Source: Abditibacteriaceae bacterium (GTDB taxonomy: Bacteria; Armatimonadota; Abditibacteriia; Abditibacteriales; Abditibacteriaceae). From it: a stretch of 64,000 nt of DNA. A program made the position numbers and the translations under genes. Shown one piece after another: positions 42,096 to 51,319 of the stretch. The stretch is taken from contig JAFAZH010000041.1 of the NCBI GenBank assembly GCA_019239895.1, positions 124,001 to 188,000 of the forward strand, given 5' to 3'. Each line of letters opens with the position of its first letter. Positions within the stretch are counted from its first letter, which is position 1. The notes under the pieces were generated by a model. The model made no database searches. It was not told where the DNA came from and worked only from the letters and a program-made list of their open reading frames with translations.

Positions 42096-43220
42096 ATGGA
42101 AGGCCCCCGCGCCCTGCGCAAAAATGAGCTTGATGCAGTGCGAGCATTAACTGGCACAGTTTTTCGCCCGACTCTGGTAGATGAATTCCCCCAATTATTC
42201 AACGAAGACAATCTGGAAAATCTACGGGTCTGTGTGGATGATGGCAAATGTGTTTCTCATGTGGGTATGACAGAGCGAGACGCTACCCTTTTTGGCTGCG
42301 CGATTAAGGTCTGTTGTATTGGGGCGGTTTCAACGCTCAAGGAGTATCGTGGTCAGGGCTTGGCTTCTGCTTGTTTCGATGACGCGGTGCGCAAAGCCTT
42401 CGGTGATGGCGTAGATGTGATGATCGTTTCAGGAGATCGCCCTCTTTATCTGGCGCGGGGGTGTCTCAGGGTAGGCCGCGATACTAAATTCGTACTGACG
42501 CCAGAATTGCTCAAGGGCGTGGCGCAACGAGAAAACATGGATGTCAGCACAGAATTAATGGGCGCTGAAGATTTAGCGGCCATCATGAACTGCTACCAGC
42601 GCGAGCCAGTACGTTTCATCCGCCCACTCGACGATTATTGTTATGCTTTGCAAGCGGATCGTGTGATGGGTGCGCCCTGCGATTTTATCATGGTGCAGGA
42701 ACGAGGGGAGTTCCGGGGCTATGTCATTCTGCGCCGCCCCCACGAGGGCAAGTCGCAGCTTGTCGAATTTGCTGGCGACCGCCATGCGATTCTGGCGGCG
42801 CTACCGCAGATTTTTCGCCGCTATAAGTTAAATGAATTGCGCTGGCAGGTGTTGCGCCACGATGCTCTGTTTCGCTCGCTCTGCACCAGTGCCGGGTTGC
42901 AGCCCGTGCCGGCCCCAACTTCGGGCACCGTCAAGCTGATCAACTTCCCGCAACTCATGGAGCGGCTGCGCCCTCGCTTTGAAGAACTACTGGGCTATCA
43001 CGAAGCGGCACACCTCTCCTGCTGGCAAAACGAGGCACAGTATGGTTTTCGCTTTGGCGATGATCAACTCGTGACTGACCGCGACACGGCAACGCGTCTG
43101 GTTTTTGGCACTGTCGAAGGCAGCGAAGCCGCCGCTCTTGAAGGTCACGAAAAGCTTTCGGATGTACTACAAACCATTCTGCCCCTGCCGTGCCTGTGGT
43201 ATGGCCTGAACTACGTCTAG
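42096..43220 (+). CDS. GNAT-family N-acetyltransferase
   Basis: A 374-residue two-lobed acyltransferase. The N-terminal lobe carries the acetyl-CoA loop in VSTLKEYRGQGLASACFDDA (R/Q-x-x-G-x-G/A pattern) following strand VCCIGAV. The second half (about 190-374) is a further GNAT-like or SCP2-like lobe (EFRGYVILRRPHEGKSQLVE), reminiscent of Eis-type enhanced-survival proteins. AGGAG precedes the ATG. The gene ends 2 bp before the next start, so the two are likely co-translated. Substrate unknown. Confidence 0.82.
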   Translation: MEGPRALRKNELDAVRALTGTVFRPTLVDEFPQLFNEDNLENLRVCVDDGKCVSHVGMTERDATLFGCAIKVCCIGAVSTLKEYRGQGLASACFDDAVRKAFGDGVDVMIVSGDRPLYLARGCLRVGRDTKFVLTPELLKGVAQRENMDVSTELMGAEDLAAIMNCYQREPVRFIRPLDDYCYALQADRVMGAPCDFIMVQERGEFRGYVILRRPHEGKSQLVEFAGDRHAILAALPQIFRRYKLNELRWQVLRHDALFRSLCTSAGLQPVPAPTSGTVKLINFPQLMERLRPRFEELLGYHEAAHLSCWQNEAQYGFRFGDDQLVTDRDTATRLVFGTVEGSEAAALEGHEKLSDVLQTILPLPCLWYGLNYV

Positions 43221-43222
43221 GT

Positions 43223-44491
43223 ATGAGTCATCAACCCCTGCGCGTTGCCATTATTGGCATGGGCGGCTTTGCCCAATCGCACCACCAAACCCTGTTGGCT
43301 CTAGAAAAAGCTGGTGCGTGCCGCGTCGTCTGCACTTGCGATCCTCAACCTGAAAACTTTGAGGCAGAACAGGGAAAGTGGCAATTGGCCGAGCGCAATG
43401 TGCAAGTCTATACCGATTATGTGCAGATGTTAGAGACCCACGCCGCACAACTGGACGTGGTTACGGTGCCAACGCCTATTCCCCTTCATGCGCCCATGCA
43501 CCGTGCTATCATTGAGCGTGGGCTGGCCTGCTACTTAGAAAAGCCACCGACCCTTAATTATGCCGAGTTGGAGGCGATGTTAGATGTTGAAGCGAGAGCG
43601 CAATGGCTCACCCAAGTTGGCTTTAATTTTATCGTCGAGACCACACGCCAAGAGTTGAAAGGGCGCATTCTTAACGGTGAGTTTGGCGGCGTGCAGAAGG
43701 TGGGCTTTCTTGGCTTCTGGCCGCGCCCGACTACCTATTTTACTCGCGCTTCCTGGGCCGGAAAGTTAATGTTAGAGGGAAAGTTAATTTTGGATTCATG
43801 CGTCGGCAACGCAATGGCGCATTACATTCACAACTTGCATTTTTGGTGCGGCCAGGAAGGGCTTTTCTCGTGGGCAGATTTAACCAGTGTCGAAGCGGAA
43901 CTTTACCGCGCTCATGCCATTGAGAATTTTGATACCTGCTTCGCACGCGGCATTTGTACCAATGGCATTGAGGTGCATGTGGCGGCCAGCCACGCCTGTG
44001 AGGGCAAGCAGTATCATCGAGAGTGGATTGAATGTGAAGCGGCCATCATTACTTATGTAACCCACAACAACTACCATATCGCCTGGCGCAATGGCAGGAC
44101 AGAGGAAGCACCGACTGACCACCGTGGCTTGCTGTTAGAAAATTTTCAGCATTACTTCCAATACTTGCGGGGTGAACAGCCACGCCCCTTAACAGGTTTA
44201 AGCGACTCCCGCCCCTTTGTGCATTTCAACAACCTTATCTATCTGGCTGCTCAACACATAACGCCCGTGGCGGCATCCTCAATCACTCGGAGTGCAACAC
44301 CGCAGGGTGATGGACAGTGGGTTGCCATCAATGGCATCCAGCAAGCATTAGAAACCTTTGCCAGCACGGGCCAGTTTCCCAGTGAACAGGGAGTAGAATG
44401 GGGCAGAGCAGGGGGCGCAGCAACTTTCAAAGAGTTACCTGCTTTAGCATCAACCGTGCAGCAGATGCGGCAGCAAGCGCAAGTGTCTTAG
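43223..44491 (+). CDS. Gfo/Idh/MocA family NAD(P)-dependent oxidoreductase
   Basis: A 422-residue enzyme (start MSHQPLRV, 2 bp after the previous stop; an upstream GTG frame would overlap and is rejected). Rossmann fold IIGMGGFAQSHHQTLL, then VTVPTPIPLHAPMHRAI and the EKPPTLNYAEL motif containing the catalytic Lys of the family. The C-terminal domain includes LILDSCVGNAMAHYIHNLHF with the active-site His/Asp region. Such enzymes oxidise or reduce sugars, inositols or sugar acids; its cluster mates suggest a carbohydrate substrate. Confidence 0.9.
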   Translation: MSHQPLRVAIIGMGGFAQSHHQTLLALEKAGACRVVCTCDPQPENFEAEQGKWQLAERNVQVYTDYVQMLETHAAQLDVVTVPTPIPLHAPMHRAIIERGLACYLEKPPTLNYAELEAMLDVEARAQWLTQVGFNFIVETTRQELKGRILNGEFGGVQKVGFLGFWPRPTTYFTRASWAGKLMLEGKLILDSCVGNAMAHYIHNLHFWCGQEGLFSWADLTSVEAELYRAHAIENFDTCFARGICTNGIEVHVAASHACEGKQYHREWIECEAAIITYVTHNNYHIAWRNGRTEEAPTDHRGLLLENFQHYFQYLRGEQPRPLTGLSDSRPFVHFNNLIYLAAQHITPVAASSITRSATPQGDGQWVAINGIQQALETFASTGQFPSEQGVEWGRAGGAATFKELPALASTVQQMRQQAQVS

Positions 44492-44507
44492 AGACCCATC
44501 GCCAAAG

Positions 44508-44555
44508 CAGCCCGCTCCTTCAAGGACGGGTTAGCCCATTAAGAGCGGCGGGCTG
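44508..44555. repeat. Family B repeat overlapping a gene 3' end
   Basis: CAGCCCGCTCCTTCAAGGAC at left and GCGGCGGGCTG at right form an inverted repeat related to 12769-12918. Its right half runs into the minus-strand gene at 44539, encoding that gene's last residues and stop. Confidence 0.7.
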
Positions 44556-44976
44556 ATTTAAGCTGTTCATTCCAAGATGAGCGCAAAGCGTCACGGATTT
44601 CTTCATAGTCTTTGCCCTCGTCCCAGGCTTGGCGAATAGCGGGTTGAAAGGTGTGCTTGTAGAAGTTCTCGCCCATGCGATGGATGATCTTGTCCTCAAA
44701 TTCGATGTCGGTGCCGAAGTCTTGCCACCAGGCATCGGAGGTATCCTCTTTGCGGGCGCGGCTCTTGAGGTCTTTCATTTTCTCTTTGGAGTGGCTGCTA
44801 TGAGTACCGGGTGAGCCGCCGCCACGACCAGCCACAATCTTAGCAACAGCCAAGCCATAAATGCGTGCCTGCGGCTCCGGCAGTTTCATGCGCTCCCGCG
44901 CTTTGAGTCGGTTCCATTCTGTAAAAATATCAAAGCGGCGGACTTGACGTTCGGGCCGTATGGTGTCGCTGGACAT
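44539..44976 (-). CDS. Hypothetical charged protein
   Basis: A 145-residue, hydrophilic, mostly helical protein with a strong ribosome site (AGGAGGAG) and ATG. Segments include RRFDIFTEWNRLKARERMKL, RKEDTSDAWWQDFGTDIEFE and HTFQPAIRQAWDEGKDYEEI. No family recognised and no signal peptide. The stop codon and final residues (SARRS) come from the family B repeat, so the C-terminus may have been altered by repeat insertion. Confidence 0.65.
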   Translation of the reverse strand: MSSDTIRPERQVRRFDIFTEWNRLKARERMKLPEPQARIYGLAVAKIVAGRGGGSPGTHSSHSKEKMKDLKSRARKEDTSDAWWQDFGTDIEFEDKIIHRMGENFYKHTFQPAIRQAWDEGKDYEEIRDALRSSWNEQLKSARRS

Positions 44977-45110
44977 AGGATGCTCCTCCTCACTGGCTTT
45001 GGTGTTGGCAACTCACCGCATAAACCGGCAAACTGAATGCCGTTGTAGATTATAAGGGTAATCACAGACTGGACTTATCGCGCATCAAGGCTAAGAAATT
45101 TAAGAAAACT

Positions 45111-45953
45111 ATGGACAAGCCAGAAATGCAGCAGGCCATTCAACAAGCTGCCGGGGCTTTACAACGGGCGGATGCTCTGTTGATAGCTGCCGGAGCGGGC
45201 ATGGGGGTTGATTCGGGACTGCCGGATTTTCGCGGTGATGCAGGGTTCTGGAAAGCTTATCCGCCTTTCGCCGCATTGGGTCTTTCCTTTATTGATTTGG
45301 CGAATCCGGCTTGGTTCCAGCAAGACCCTGAATTGGCCTGGGGCTTTTATGGTCATCGTTTACAGCTTTATCGTGAGACCACGCCACACAATGGTTTCCA
45401 AATCTTACACCAATGGGCGGAGCAAAGGGGACTGGAAGCCTTTGTTTTTACTTCCAATGTAGACGGACAATTCCAGAGAGCGGGTTTTAATGACGATCAT
45501 ATTGTGGAATGTCATGGTTCCATCCACTATTTACAATGCACTGATCCTTGCTGTGAAGCGATTTGGCCTGCTGAAGAAGTAGACCTGGACATTGATGAAA
45601 CGACTTTTCGAGCCATGCCGCCGCTGCCACTCTGCCCGCATTGCGGCGCACTGGCGCGGCCTAATATCCTGATGTTTCATGATGGGCAATGGCTCTGGAA
45701 TCGCACGCAAGCGCAGCAGGAGCGATTTAGGGAATGGATAGAAAAGCTCAGCGATAAAGAACTGGTTATCATTGAGTGCGGCGCGGGCACTGCGGTGCCT
45801 TCAGTGCGCAACCTCAGCGAAAAGTTAGCGCGTTATGGGGCAACTCTCATTCGCATCAATCCGCAAGAACCGCAGGGGCCAGAAGGCACGATTGCCATTC
45901 AGTTGGGTGCGCTGAAAGCATTGCTGGCGATTCAAGACGAAGTTGAGCGGTAA
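45111..45953 (+). CDS. Sir2-family NAD-dependent protein deacylase
   Basis: A 280-residue sirtuin. NAD site: AGAGMGVDSGLPDFRGDAGF (GAGxS motif has GAGM). Catalytic H135 in VECHGSIHY, FTSNVDGQFQRAG for the nicotinamide pocket, and a zinc site with C143, C147 or C148, C175 and C178 (LQCTDPCC ... CPHCGALARPNILMF). It would remove acyl groups from lysines using NAD. The GAG-M-GVDSG spelling departs from the usual GAGIS, as in some bacterial class U/M sirtuin-like proteins. Single gene. Confidence 0.9.
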   Translation: MDKPEMQQAIQQAAGALQRADALLIAAGAGMGVDSGLPDFRGDAGFWKAYPPFAALGLSFIDLANPAWFQQDPELAWGFYGHRLQLYRETTPHNGFQILHQWAEQRGLEAFVFTSNVDGQFQRAGFNDDHIVECHGSIHYLQCTDPCCEAIWPAEEVDLDIDETTFRAMPPLPLCPHCGALARPNILMFHDGQWLWNRTQAQQERFREWIEKLSDKELVIIECGAGTAVPSVRNLSEKLARYGATLIRINPQEPQGPEGTIAIQLGALKALLAIQDEVER

Positions 45954-45972
45954 ACAATATCAAGATTCCGCA

Positions 45973-46089
45973 TACCCACCCATAAATGAGTGGGCTGAAG
46001 GTAAAAGCCCGGTAAACCGGGCTGAGGACTCCGCAGTAGCCCCGTTTAGGGGGCTTTAGGATTCAGCCCTCTGCTTCAGCGGCGGGTCT
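45973..46089. repeat. Family B inverted repeat (copy B2, diverged)
   Basis: TACCCACCCATAAATGAGTG on the left and CTCTGCTTCAGCGGCGGGT on the right are imperfect complements, with inner hairpins AAGCCCGGTAAACCGGGCT and AGCCCCGTTTAGGGGGCTTT matching those in 12769-12918. It fills the gap between sir2-like and GH8 genes. Confidence 0.85.
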
Positions 46090-46144
46090 ACGCTGAGCAC
46101 TACCTTGACACGGTAGGGGTCAGAACAGGAGCACTATTCACCAG

Positions 46145-47506
46145 ATGCGACGATTTAGCAAGTCTTTTCTGCTCTACCAACTGTTTTTCATCACAGCGAT
46201 CTTTGGTATGGCTTTGTCCCACGTCTACGCGGCTACTCCTCGGCATCCGTTTCCGCAGCACGACCACATTACGTATGCACCTGGTTCCATTCGTCCTAAT
46301 GGGCCACAACGAACTCAGGCGATTCAAGACAAGGATGTTTTAGCCTTTTATAAAGTCTGGCAAGCGCATTATCTGGCACGGGTGAACACCGGGCGGCATG
46401 GGGTGCCGCAGTATCGCGTGACCTTTGGCAAACCAGGCACGGCGGGCTATAAGAAGACGGTTTCCGAAGGGCAAGGCTATGGCATGGTCATTGTCGCGCT
46501 GCTGGCGCGGCCCGGCTCTGATGCCCAGGCTAAGTTCGATGGCCTATGGAATTTTTGTGTGGCGCATCCTAGTGGCATTGAGCATAACCTGATGGCGTGG
46601 AGTGTGCCGCCCGATGAGATGGGCAGTGATAGTGCTTTTGATGGTGACTGTGATATTGCTTATGCCCTCCTCTTAGCCGATAAGCAGTGGGGTAGTGGCG
46701 GCAAGGTTAATTATCGCGGGGCAGCCCGGCGTGTGATCCAGGCGATTTACCACCGGATGATCGGGCCGCAGAGCCATCTGCCCTTATTAGGTGACTGGGT
46801 GAACCCCATCCAAGGCACACCAATTGATAAGCCGCCTGGTATCGCCAATCAGTACACCGTCCGCACATCCGATTTTATGCTGGATCATTTCCGTGCTTTT
46901 GCACGCGCTACGCATGGGCGAGAGTGGCAAGAAGTTATCGCGCAATGCCAGGCGACTATAGCGAATCTTCAACAACGCTTTAGTCCACGCACCGGCTTGC
47001 TGCCCGATTTTATTGTGCCGCAGGAATATCCTAAACCTGTGCCTGATAGTCAACGTTTTGTGCCCAAACCCGCGCCCAGTATGTTCCTGGAAGGCTCCAA
47101 GCAGGAGCCTTATGATGGTGACTACTACTATAACGCCTGCCGGGTGCCGTGGCGATTAGGCACGGATGCGCTTTTACATGCCGACCCTGTTTCCCACGCG
47201 CGCACCCGCAAAATCTCCCACTGGGCCGGGGCCACCTTTAGCAATCCTTTCAAGGTGAACACTGGCTTTTATATTCGACCTGGCAGTTCTTTAGATGGCA
47301 AGCCGCTCTTCAAGAAAACCCGCTTTAGCACCATCTTTGTGGCTCCTCTTGGGGTGGCCGCTATGACGGTGCCCGCTCAACAACTGTGGCTTAATAAAAT
47401 CTATGATGCTGTCCATACTCGGCATGAAGGCTACTATGAGGACAGCGTTAACCTGCTTTGTTTGCTCGTCATGACCCATAATTATTGGGACCCAACGACC
47501 CTATAG
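46145..47506 (+). CDS. Secreted glycoside hydrolase family 8 (endoglucanase/BcsZ-like)
   Basis: A 453-residue exported enzyme with signal SFLLYQLFFITAIFGMALSH. The (alpha/alpha)6-barrel GH8 signatures are present: VSEGQGYGM with E108 as acid, SAFDGDCDIAYALLLADKQW with D166/D168/D170 region (base), and YDGDYYYNACRVPWRLGTDA late in the protein. GH8 includes cellulases, chitosanases and xylanases. Upstream IRPNGPQRTQAIQDKDVLAFYKVWQAHYL is characteristic of chitosanase/endoglucanase members. No bcs genes are nearby, so free polymer degradation is more likely than cellulose-synthesis editing. Confidence 0.9.
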   Translation: MRRFSKSFLLYQLFFITAIFGMALSHVYAATPRHPFPQHDHITYAPGSIRPNGPQRTQAIQDKDVLAFYKVWQAHYLARVNTGRHGVPQYRVTFGKPGTAGYKKTVSEGQGYGMVIVALLARPGSDAQAKFDGLWNFCVAHPSGIEHNLMAWSVPPDEMGSDSAFDGDCDIAYALLLADKQWGSGGKVNYRGAARRVIQAIYHRMIGPQSHLPLLGDWVNPIQGTPIDKPPGIANQYTVRTSDFMLDHFRAFARATHGREWQEVIAQCQATIANLQQRFSPRTGLLPDFIVPQEYPKPVPDSQRFVPKPAPSMFLEGSKQEPYDGDYYYNACRVPWRLGTDALLHADPVSHARTRKISHWAGATFSNPFKVNTGFYIRPGSSLDGKPLFKKTRFSTIFVAPLGVAAMTVPAQQLWLNKIYDAVHTRHEGYYEDSVNLLCLLVMTHNYWDPTTL

Positions 47507-47625
47507 CATCTCTTATGCTTAAGACTTGCGCAAACCCCGTCCATTAAGGAACGGATCGAAAACAAGAAGCGCGGTGAACCGAGCTAAGCGAGTTTGGTTA
47601 GCCCCATTGTCAGCTCTACTTTGAG

Positions 47626-50235
47626 TTACCGTCCCAGGGCCAGGGTTGCCGCTTGCAAGCGAGCCTGGCCCAAGAAGCGGTTGGGTTCGCCTTCGAGAAT
47701 CCAGCACACGGTGAGTTTTTGATTGGGCGTGGCGGCGCGATAGCGCAGCGTGTAAACGGCGGTGAAGCCACCGGGCACCGGTGCCCAATCGAAAGCGGCG
47801 TTGCCGTTCCAGGTCTGGCTGATGTAGGCAGGCGCACTGTTATCGGAAAGGCGGGCTTCTAAGCGGCAGCGTGCGCCTTCAATGGCACCCACGTAGACTT
47901 TGAGCATGCGCTCGGTGGTATCCGCCGGGGCCGAGAACTCGTAGCCATGTCCCACGTTGTTGAGCCAATAACTGGCGTGGCTATCATTCACCCTCGCCAG
48001 GGGAGTGCCATCGCTCCATTTAACGCTCATACCAAAACCAGGCGTTGCATCGCGGTAGCCGTCACCCACTTTGGTGATGTCGCTAATCTGATGGCCACCC
48101 GTCGCCTTGCGCGTCACGGAATCTTTGCCCGCCTGTCCCCAGTGAATCCAGTCGAGCGTGCCTTCGCGGGTTAAGTCCACTTGCCCCCGCGCACTATAAG
48201 TTTCGCCCAGCAGCAAGCCGGGTGAAGCGACATCCACCAGGAAATTGCAGTCGGCATCATTGTTCCACTTGTTGGTTTCGGTGGGCACCCGGTTCACATC
48301 GTCGAGTTGCACGCGCAACACATGGGCACCGGCGGTGGCTGTCCAACTGTTGGTGCCGTGTGGCCCGCCGTTGGCGGTAAAGACGCGCGTTTCGCCGGGG
48401 GCAATCGGGCCATCCAAAACCGACCAGGAGGTGAACTGCCCGTCCACAAAAAACGAAACGCCTACCCCCGTGCCCTGCATGGTTGCTCCATTGCCCGCAT
48501 TGCGCACGGTAGCTTTGAAGACCACATCCTCGCCGTTTCTGGCACGCGGCGCTTCAATGCTTTCAATCACCAGATCGGGAAAGCGCGGCGCGGTCTGCAC
48601 CACCTGCTCAGCGCGGGGCGACAGATAGCCGAACGAGTCGTAGCTTTGAATCGCGTAGGTGTAACCCAGACCCGGACGCAGCCACGCCGAGCGGTCTTCG
48701 TAGTCGGTGCTGCGCGTCGCGCCAATGCACCAGTTATTGCGCCACACAAAATAGCCAGCGGCACGGGGCACCGCGTTCCAGCGCAAATGCACGCTGTTTT
48801 CCGTAGCGGTGCTTTGGATGTTGGCAGGAGCCGCCACAGTGCCCCCCAACGCGCCCCCGCTCACAGCGGTCATAACCCTGCTACTGAGGGGAACCGGACG
48901 CAGTTTGACAATCATCACCGAGGACGGCACTTTTAAAGCCAGAACACCATTAGTGAAGGTGGTCGTCGCGCTATCGTAAGCCCCCGCATCATTTTGGGTC
49001 AGCAGGGTCGCGCTGGTTTGCATCAGGTTTTGGAAGCGCAGGGTGACGGGAACTGGCGGGTTGAGGATGTCTTTCTTGCTGCCCTCGTCCAAGTTCTTGA
49101 TTTCGTTCCAGCTCAGCAGATCGTATTCGCCCGATGACTTTTGCAGGGTGAGCGTATGCACGGTGGGCGGCGCACCTTCAAGGGTAAAGAGCAGGGCGCG
49201 CGGCGTCACCACGCCACCTTCCCAGCGATGCGTCTGCGGGTTCCACTTCGCGTCGCGCAACTGGTCGAGGAAGTTCTTGAGGGCAAAGTAAGAGGGCCGC
49301 TTCGTCTTGAGGTCGCTTTCCAAAAGGCCATAGCCATCGGCGTTGTGAATGGCGAACAAATAGGTGCGCCGGATGCCGTGCCGGAAGTATTCGGCAAAGA
49401 GCATGGGAATGTTCAATGCCTGGGCGCGCAGGCTGCCCGTTTTAAAGGTGCCATTGGCCACATCCGCTTCCACGTTGTAGCCCGTCTCGGTGGGCACGAA
49501 TGGTTTGGTGGCGGCCCCGGTGGGATAGATGTTGTCCCAGCGCGTCATGTTCATTTGCAGACTCGAACTGGGCACGCCATAGCCCTGATACGAGTGCATA
49601 TTGGCAAAGTCGAAACTCGTGCAGCCTTTGGCGAGGCGATAATCGGTGAAGATGGCGGTGTAGCCCACGACGGGGATGGGGCGCGTTTGCGGATCGGCTT
49701 TGAGCAGGCGGTAGACATCGTTCATGTAAGCCGCACCCGCCGCCTCATCGGTTTTGCCGCCGTATTTGATGTTGAGTTCCTGGGGCGGGAATTTGTTGTT
49801 GACCTCGTTTGGCCCCTCGATTTCGGCCACCGTGGCCGGGTCATATTGCTTGATGAGACCCACCACGTCTTCCGGCTTATTCTTGTTGTGGCTGAGCAAA
49901 AACATGGGCCGCGCCCCCGACTTTTCCCATGCCGCCTTCACCTGCGCCGGTTGATCGGGTAGGGTTAAATCGTCTTTCAAGCCCACGCGATAGTAGCGGA
50001 TGCCCAGGTCATAAAACACCTGCGAGTCGTAGGTCGCGCCCGCGCCCTTGAAGGGGCCATCGGCAATCACCCGATACTGCAACGGGCTGCCATTGATGCC
50101 CACCGATTCCAGAAAATCTTCGGCCCGAAAAGCCGGCTGCGGCTGCGGTTGCGGTGGCGTGCCCGGCCACTGCGCGAGGGCTGGCGCAGCGCCAAAACTC
50201 AAGGCAAGACTCAGCCATAAACGAACTGGTTTCAT
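47626..50235 (-). CDS. Secreted clan GH-A-like glycosidase with CARDB domain
   Basis: Starting at MKPVRLWLSLALSFGAAPAL (an earlier in-frame ATG gives an implausible 82-residue leader), 869 residues. Signal peptide 1-21, Pro/Gln linker, then a TIM-barrel catalytic domain (about 38-350) with EGPNEVNN (E144, acid/base) and VPTETGYN (E250, nucleophile), a GH-A layout. A beta-sandwich follows (about 350-470), a fibronectin type III-like module (IQSTATENSVHLRWNAVPRA), a CARDB adhesion domain (PDLVIESIEAPRARNGEDVV), and a C-terminal jelly-roll-like domain. GC-richer than its neighbours. No specific GH family is recognised; substrate unknown. Confidence 0.8.
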   Translation of the reverse strand: MKPVRLWLSLALSFGAAPALAQWPGTPPQPQPQPAFRAEDFLESVGINGSPLQYRVIADGPFKGAGATYDSQVFYDLGIRYYRVGLKDDLTLPDQPAQVKAAWEKSGARPMFLLSHNKNKPEDVVGLIKQYDPATVAEIEGPNEVNNKFPPQELNIKYGGKTDEAAGAAYMNDVYRLLKADPQTRPIPVVGYTAIFTDYRLAKGCTSFDFANMHSYQGYGVPSSSLQMNMTRWDNIYPTGAATKPFVPTETGYNVEADVANGTFKTGSLRAQALNIPMLFAEYFRHGIRRTYLFAIHNADGYGLLESDLKTKRPSYFALKNFLDQLRDAKWNPQTHRWEGGVVTPRALLFTLEGAPPTVHTLTLQKSSGEYDLLSWNEIKNLDEGSKKDILNPPVPVTLRFQNLMQTSATLLTQNDAGAYDSATTTFTNGVLALKVPSSVMIVKLRPVPLSSRVMTAVSGGALGGTVAAPANIQSTATENSVHLRWNAVPRAAGYFVWRNNWCIGATRSTDYEDRSAWLRPGLGYTYAIQSYDSFGYLSPRAEQVVQTAPRFPDLVIESIEAPRARNGEDVVFKATVRNAGNGATMQGTGVGVSFFVDGQFTSWSVLDGPIAPGETRVFTANGGPHGTNSWTATAGAHVLRVQLDDVNRVPTETNKWNNDADCNFLVDVASPGLLLGETYSARGQVDLTREGTLDWIHWGQAGKDSVTRKATGGHQISDITKVGDGYRDATPGFGMSVKWSDGTPLARVNDSHASYWLNNVGHGYEFSAPADTTERMLKVYVGAIEGARCRLEARLSDNSAPAYISQTWNGNAAFDWAPVPGGFTAVYTLRYRAATPNQKLTVCWILEGEPNRFLGQARLQAATLALGR

Positions 50236-50649
50236 AAATCCACTCGCTACTCCTTTGCTACTCCTGGCAGCACAGCCCGTTTTGGAATGGGTTGAATGGG
50301 CGTGCTTCAACCTCCTGGTCGTAACAAGGATTGGACATGATATAAAAATCAGTTTATACAAACCTCCCGGGTCTACGCTTCTTCTATGGACTATGACTGG
50401 ACACTGCTTATTGGTTATTCTTGATTCCATACTGATGTCGGTTTTCGGCAAAACACCGTTACGCCATGTTAGACAGCGCAAGCTGACGCTATTTTATTTG
50501 GTAGCGTCTCAAATAACACATAAAACTAGCGTGGCGAAGCTTTGCGTCCGGTTCTAGACACAAGCAAGGAAATCTTAACAATTCTTTAGAAACTATTCCC
50601 AGACTTAAAACGTCAATAAACGCAAGTTACCATAGACGAGTTCATTATT

Positions 50650-51210
50650 ATGAAAACAAAAAAGTTCGATCGTTTGGCGGGTATGCCATTGCCGACGCTG
50701 GGTCTCTTGAGTCTGGTTGTAGGTGGAGGAGCGGCTGTGCAAGCTGATGAGGTGCCTTATACGCCTTCTAAATATCCAGGTGTCATGGTGCGTAATGTGC
50801 CCCAACCCGCTACCCCCAAAAGTGCTGCCCCTAAAATTGCTGCCGGGGCCGGGATGCACAAAGGTTGGCTTTATGTTAAGCCGGGCGCAGCCAAACCTCG
50901 CTTTGGTGCCAAGTATGGCACACGCGGGGCGGGCATCTGGTATGAGCCTGGCAAAACCAAAGCAGGCGGCACAATAGCGCATGTAGACCGCAGCTTTTAT
51001 CCTTACGTCACGGCCAAGATCGTTCATCCAACTCAAAAAGGCCAAAAGAGCAAGGTCGCTTTAGAATGCATTGATGGCGCTAATGCAGCGCATCACGAAA
51101 CCCTCCAGAACGGCCATCCTGTTACGGCTAAGCAAGTTGCTCACCAGCGCTCTCAAGCCCATTCCTCGCCCACCAAAATACACCAGACAAAAACGCAAAT
51201 TAGATATTAA
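50650..51210 (+). CDS. Secreted hypothetical protein, basic and Gly/Pro-rich
   Basis: A 186-residue protein with a signal-like start (MKTKKFDRLAGMPLPTLGLL) cleaved near VQADE. The mature part is rich in Lys, Gly and Pro (KGWLYVKPGAAKPRFGAKYG) with a basic C-terminus. No family recognised. The preceding 50236-50649 gap (414 bp) shows no gene or repeat that I can support. The metalloprotease gene follows 109 bp downstream. Confidence 0.55.
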   Translation: MKTKKFDRLAGMPLPTLGLLSLVVGGGAAVQADEVPYTPSKYPGVMVRNVPQPATPKSAAPKIAAGAGMHKGWLYVKPGAAKPRFGAKYGTRGAGIWYEPGKTKAGGTIAHVDRSFYPYVTAKIVHPTQKGQKSKVALECIDGANAAHHETLQNGHPVTAKQVAHQRSQAHSSPTKIHQTKTQIRY

Positions 51211-51319
51211 ATCAGTGATTCTGAACGGTCTTCAGTTGCCGTTATATCATTTTAAGCCTTTGTCCCATCGCGGACGGGGCGCGGCTCTATATAGCAGCTA
51301 TATCCACAAGGTCAGATCA

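Noticed and set aside
46100..46116. CTACC-TTGACAC-GGTAG dyad upstream of the GH8 gene as an operator
   Set aside because: Only 5 bp per arm and no matching -10 downstream; could easily be chance.
47533..47590. Possible decayed family B repeat after GH8
   Set aside because: CCCCGTCC/GGAACGG and GCGGTGAACCGAGC resemble the family, but similarity is too low to call.
50236..50481. 82-residue leader of the GH-A-like enzyme
   Set aside because: It would precede a complete signal peptide and has unlikely composition; MKPVRLWL at 50235 is the sensible start.
51071..51319. Extended start of the metalloprotease overlapping the previous gene
   Set aside because: It would put 83 basic, unrelated residues ahead of the signal segment; the overlap comes from a shared open frame.
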